Below, piece after piece: positions 13,638 through 15,329 of a DNA stretch of 15,329 bases. Made by a program: the position numbers and the translations under genes. Each line of letters begins with the position of its first letter. Position 1 is the first letter of the stretch. The DNA is taken from the NCBI GenBank assembly GCA_913054525.1, contig CAJXHR010000003.1:1-15329 (forward strand). Direction: 5' to 3'. This DNA comes from an uncultured bacterium (GTDB lineage Bacteria; Patescibacteriota; Minisyncoccia; Spechtbacterales; HO2-43-30). The notes beneath the pieces were generated by a model, which worked only from the letters and a program-made list of their open reading frames with translations, was not told the DNA's origin and made no database searches.

Positions 13638-15002
13638 TCAGGAGAGGCGTTTCTTAAGGAGGAAGACGAAAGCAGCGGAGAGGAGAGCGATTAGGGGGGC
13701 TATAATATAGACAAAAGTGTTTTGGTTTTGCGGGGCAGCGTTTCCAATGGCGGCAGTCAGGGATGACGACGAAGACGGAGCAACGACACTGTCATTAGTC
13801 GTCGTAGTTGCGCTGTTGCTATTAGTAGTCATTGTTTTTTTAATTACTTTTTTCACATCCTCTATCGTACCGGTTTGTTTTGGCGGAGCAGGGACAATGT
13901 TCGTGCTTCCCGGCGTCGGTACGCTGGACCATTTCCACACTCCTTTTGATCTTACATAAGATTTTCCCTTAGGGGCTTTTTTGTACGGCACTGTCTGGAT
14001 TAGCTCGCCATCAGGCCTTATGAGCTGAATCGCGTCATTGTCGTTGTTCATCGTAATCTTGGTGGTCGGCCGGGAAAGCACAATAAAACTTTTTGCGGGC
14101 ATGATTGTACCGAGAATATATGTACTGATATTTCCTAAGGTATCTTTTATCTGCCATTCTGATATATCGGCCGTCTCATCGCTTTCGTTTATTATTTCAA
14201 TCCACTCTTCCAGTTCATCCGGCCCGAGGGGCGAGGGCATAATTTCATTGATAAAAATATTTGATGGGTATGTTGGCGGAGGGAGCTCTACGAGTGTGCT
14301 CGTGGCAGGCTGGGCTTGCCCCGCGGCCGATCCGCCATCCGCCCCGTCTGGCGGAGGTGGGGAGCTTTGCGGGGTTGAGGTTGCGGTTGATTCCGACGGA
14401 GGCGCTGGCGGAGATGGTAGTGAAGGAGAGGGCGGGGGATCCGAGATAGGGCTATTTTGAACAATATATGTGCTATTTTGCGCCTTTGGCGTCCCGCCGG
14501 CATCAGCGCTTGTCGCCCAGTTGCCGTGGTCTGACCCGGCAAGTTTCGGGTCTTTTCGTTCCATAGTATGTTTTGTTTCATTATCACCGCCAAAACCCTC
14601 CCACAAAACTTTGCCCCAAGCATTTACATTATCTATGAGATTGCCTTGCGCGTCTAAAAGTTCGAGATGTTCTCCGGAGTTTCCAAGGACTCCTGTATAT
14701 ATTTGGTCAGCTTGTTTATCCGATACGCTTGTATCATCCGTTCTTTCAAGCAAAAAGAAATCTCCGGAAGAAACGACGCCTCCAAGTGATATATTTGGTT
14801 TTCCGTCCGTGGACCCTAGAACCCATCCTTCAAGCGAGATAGGGCCCTCTGTATTGTTGTAGAGCTCCATCCATTCATCGCCATGGTAGTTTGTCGTGCC
14901 CATCCAGGCAATCTCGTTTATTACAACATCGCCCGGGCTTGCAGCATGCGCCCGGGCAATAAATAGGAGGAAAATAAAAAGTGAGGGCAATAAAAATTTC
15001 AT
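13638..15002 (-). CDS. Secreted, membrane-anchored protein with two lamin-tail domains
   Basis: The 454-residue product starts with a signal peptide (hydrophobic 3-15, likely cut after ARAHA-20). A first lamin-tail-like domain spans about 22-178 ([35 protein letters not shown]). A proline/serine linker (about 183-247) contains [15 protein letters not shown] and SPPPPDG. A second lamin-tail-like domain spans about 249-370 ([30 protein letters not shown]). A Ser/Thr-rich stalk (about 385-425) and a C-terminal membrane segment (429-449) followed by KKRLS complete it. It should be displayed outside and held by its C-terminal helix. Bacterial lamin-tail domains occur on extracellular proteins, often with nucleases, but no catalytic domain is present here. 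It starts 5 nt after the ruvB stop, so it is co-transcribed with repair genes. Confidence 0.8.
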   Translation of the reverse strand: MKFLLPSLFIFLLFIARAHAASPGDVVINEIAWMGTTNYHGDEWMELYNNTEGPISLEGWVLGSTDGKPNISLGGVVSSGDFFLLERTDDTSVSDKQADQIYTGVLGNSGEHLELLDAQGNLIDNVNAWGKVLWEGFGGDNETKHTMERKDPKLAGSDHGNWATSADAGGTPKAQNSTYIVQNSPISDPPPSPSLPSPPAPPSESTATSTPQSSPPPPDGADGGSAAGQAQPATSTLVELPPPTYPSNIFINEIMPSPLGPDELEEWIEIINESDETADISEWQIKDTLGNISTYILGTIMPAKSFIVLSRPTTKITMNNDNDAIQLIRPDGELIQTVPYKKAPKGKSYVRSKGVWKWSSVPTPGSTNIVPAPPKQTGTIEDVKKVIKKTMTTNSNSATTTTNDSVVAPSSSSSLTAAIGNAAPQNQNTFVYIIAPLIALLSAAFVFLLKKRLS

Positions 15003-15007
15003 TACTC

Positions 15008-15329
15008 TTAAAATAGAGAATCTTGCGCATCCGGCGGGCTAACCCCCAAGTGATTATACGCAAGCTTTGTAGCAATCCTGCCCCGGGGAGTTTTTTGGAG
15101 AAATCCAAGCTGGAGGAGGTAGGGTTCGTAAACTTCCTCTATGGTATCTCCCTCTTCAGAGCTTGCGGCAGATAGTGTTTGTATGCCAACCGGTCCGCCG
15201 TCAAATTTTTCTATAATTATTTCAAGCAATTTTCTGTCGGTTGGCTCAAGGCCAAGCTCATCCACTTCCATCATATTAAGCGACTCTTTTGCCGTGACTT
15301 TGGTTATAACTCCCTCACCTCTTACTTCC
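15008..15329 (-). CDS. ruvB: Holliday junction helicase RuvB, C-terminal part
   Basis: RuvB is the hexameric AAA+ motor that drives branch migration with RuvA. The window contains the last 106 complete codons; the gene continues beyond 15329. The reading frame is open to the window edge and reads [52 protein letters not shown], then [33 protein letters not shown]. These match the C-terminal winged-helix domain of RuvB almost block for block (GGPVG, DVYEPYL, RTPRGR). The AAA+ core lies outside the window. The ATG at 15272-15274 is internal, not the start. It heads the leftward gene run seen here. Confidence 0.95.
   Translation of the reverse strand, partial: EVRGEGVITKVTAKESLNMMEVDELGLEPTDRKLLEIIIEKFDGGPVGIQTLSAASSEEGDTIEEVYEPYLLQLGFLQKTPRGRIATKLAYNHLGVSPPDAQDSLF

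Noticed and set aside
14331..14355. TCCGCC repeats with a GGCGGA inverted copy inside the lamin-tail gene
   Set aside because: It can be explained by Gly/Ala/Pro-rich coding of the linker; too short alone to call a mobile repeat.
14038..14460. Plus-strand ORF of 140 codons with a glycine-rich end
   Set aside because: It is antisense to the proline/serine linker of the lamin-tail protein; the glycine run is just the complement of proline codons.
1..15329. CRISPR arrays, tRNA or rRNA genes, transposases, phage genes
   Set aside because: No spaced direct repeats, no tRNA-like cloverleaf and no transposase, integrase or phage motifs were seen on either strand by reading.

Overview
The window looks like the replication-origin neighbourhood of a Candidate Phyla Radiation (Patescibacteria) genome, probably a Parcubacteria-type lineage. 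This is inferred from gene content and compactness, not from a search. Supporting signs are a very short RnpA, a YebC lacking one domain, tight gene packing, a DUF721/DciA-like gene directly after dnaN where recF often lies, and several starts that look leaderless. TGA ends several genes, so the code is the standard bacterial one and not the TGA=Gly code of Gracilibacteria/Absconditabacteria.

Region 1 (1-3796) is the origin block. rpmH (ribosomal protein L34) and rnpA (RNase P protein) run leftwards. dnaA, dnaN and a DUF721 gene run rightwards. The dnaA leader carries several mutually exclusive stem-loops, and the dnaA-dnaN gap carries DnaA-box-like repeats beside a very AT-rich stretch, which makes it the best oriC candidate. 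rnpA ends inside a perfect 40-nt palindrome. Region 2 (3810-7294) holds a class A penicillin-binding protein (minus) diverging from tyrosyl-tRNA synthetase (plus), with only 35 bp between them.

Region 3 (7304-15329) is one long leftward gene run: ruvB (partial), a secreted two-domain lamin-tail protein, yebC, ruvC, a 7-TM protein of the inactive-transglutaminase-associated family, a RimK-related ATP-grasp ligase fused to a retropepsin-like protease, a MATCAP/DUF1704-like zinc carboxypeptidase, an HTH protein with one membrane segment, and a second ATP-grasp enzyme. The first four genes are housekeeping or envelope genes. The last five look like an amide-bond-forming and amide-cleaving module: two predicted ATP-dependent amidoligases, two predicted peptidases of different catalytic type, a polytopic membrane partner and a membrane-tethered DNA-binding protein. 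The 7-TM gene overlaps the end of ruvC, so the module is physically tied to the repair operon.

The module is the most interesting part of the window. A reasonable inference is that it adds and removes amino-acid or peptide tails on a protein or small molecule, but the substrate cannot be read from the sequence. No gene-free stretch exceeds 300 bases; the two largest gaps (440-717 and 2095-2358) are described as the dnaA leader and the oriC candidate.
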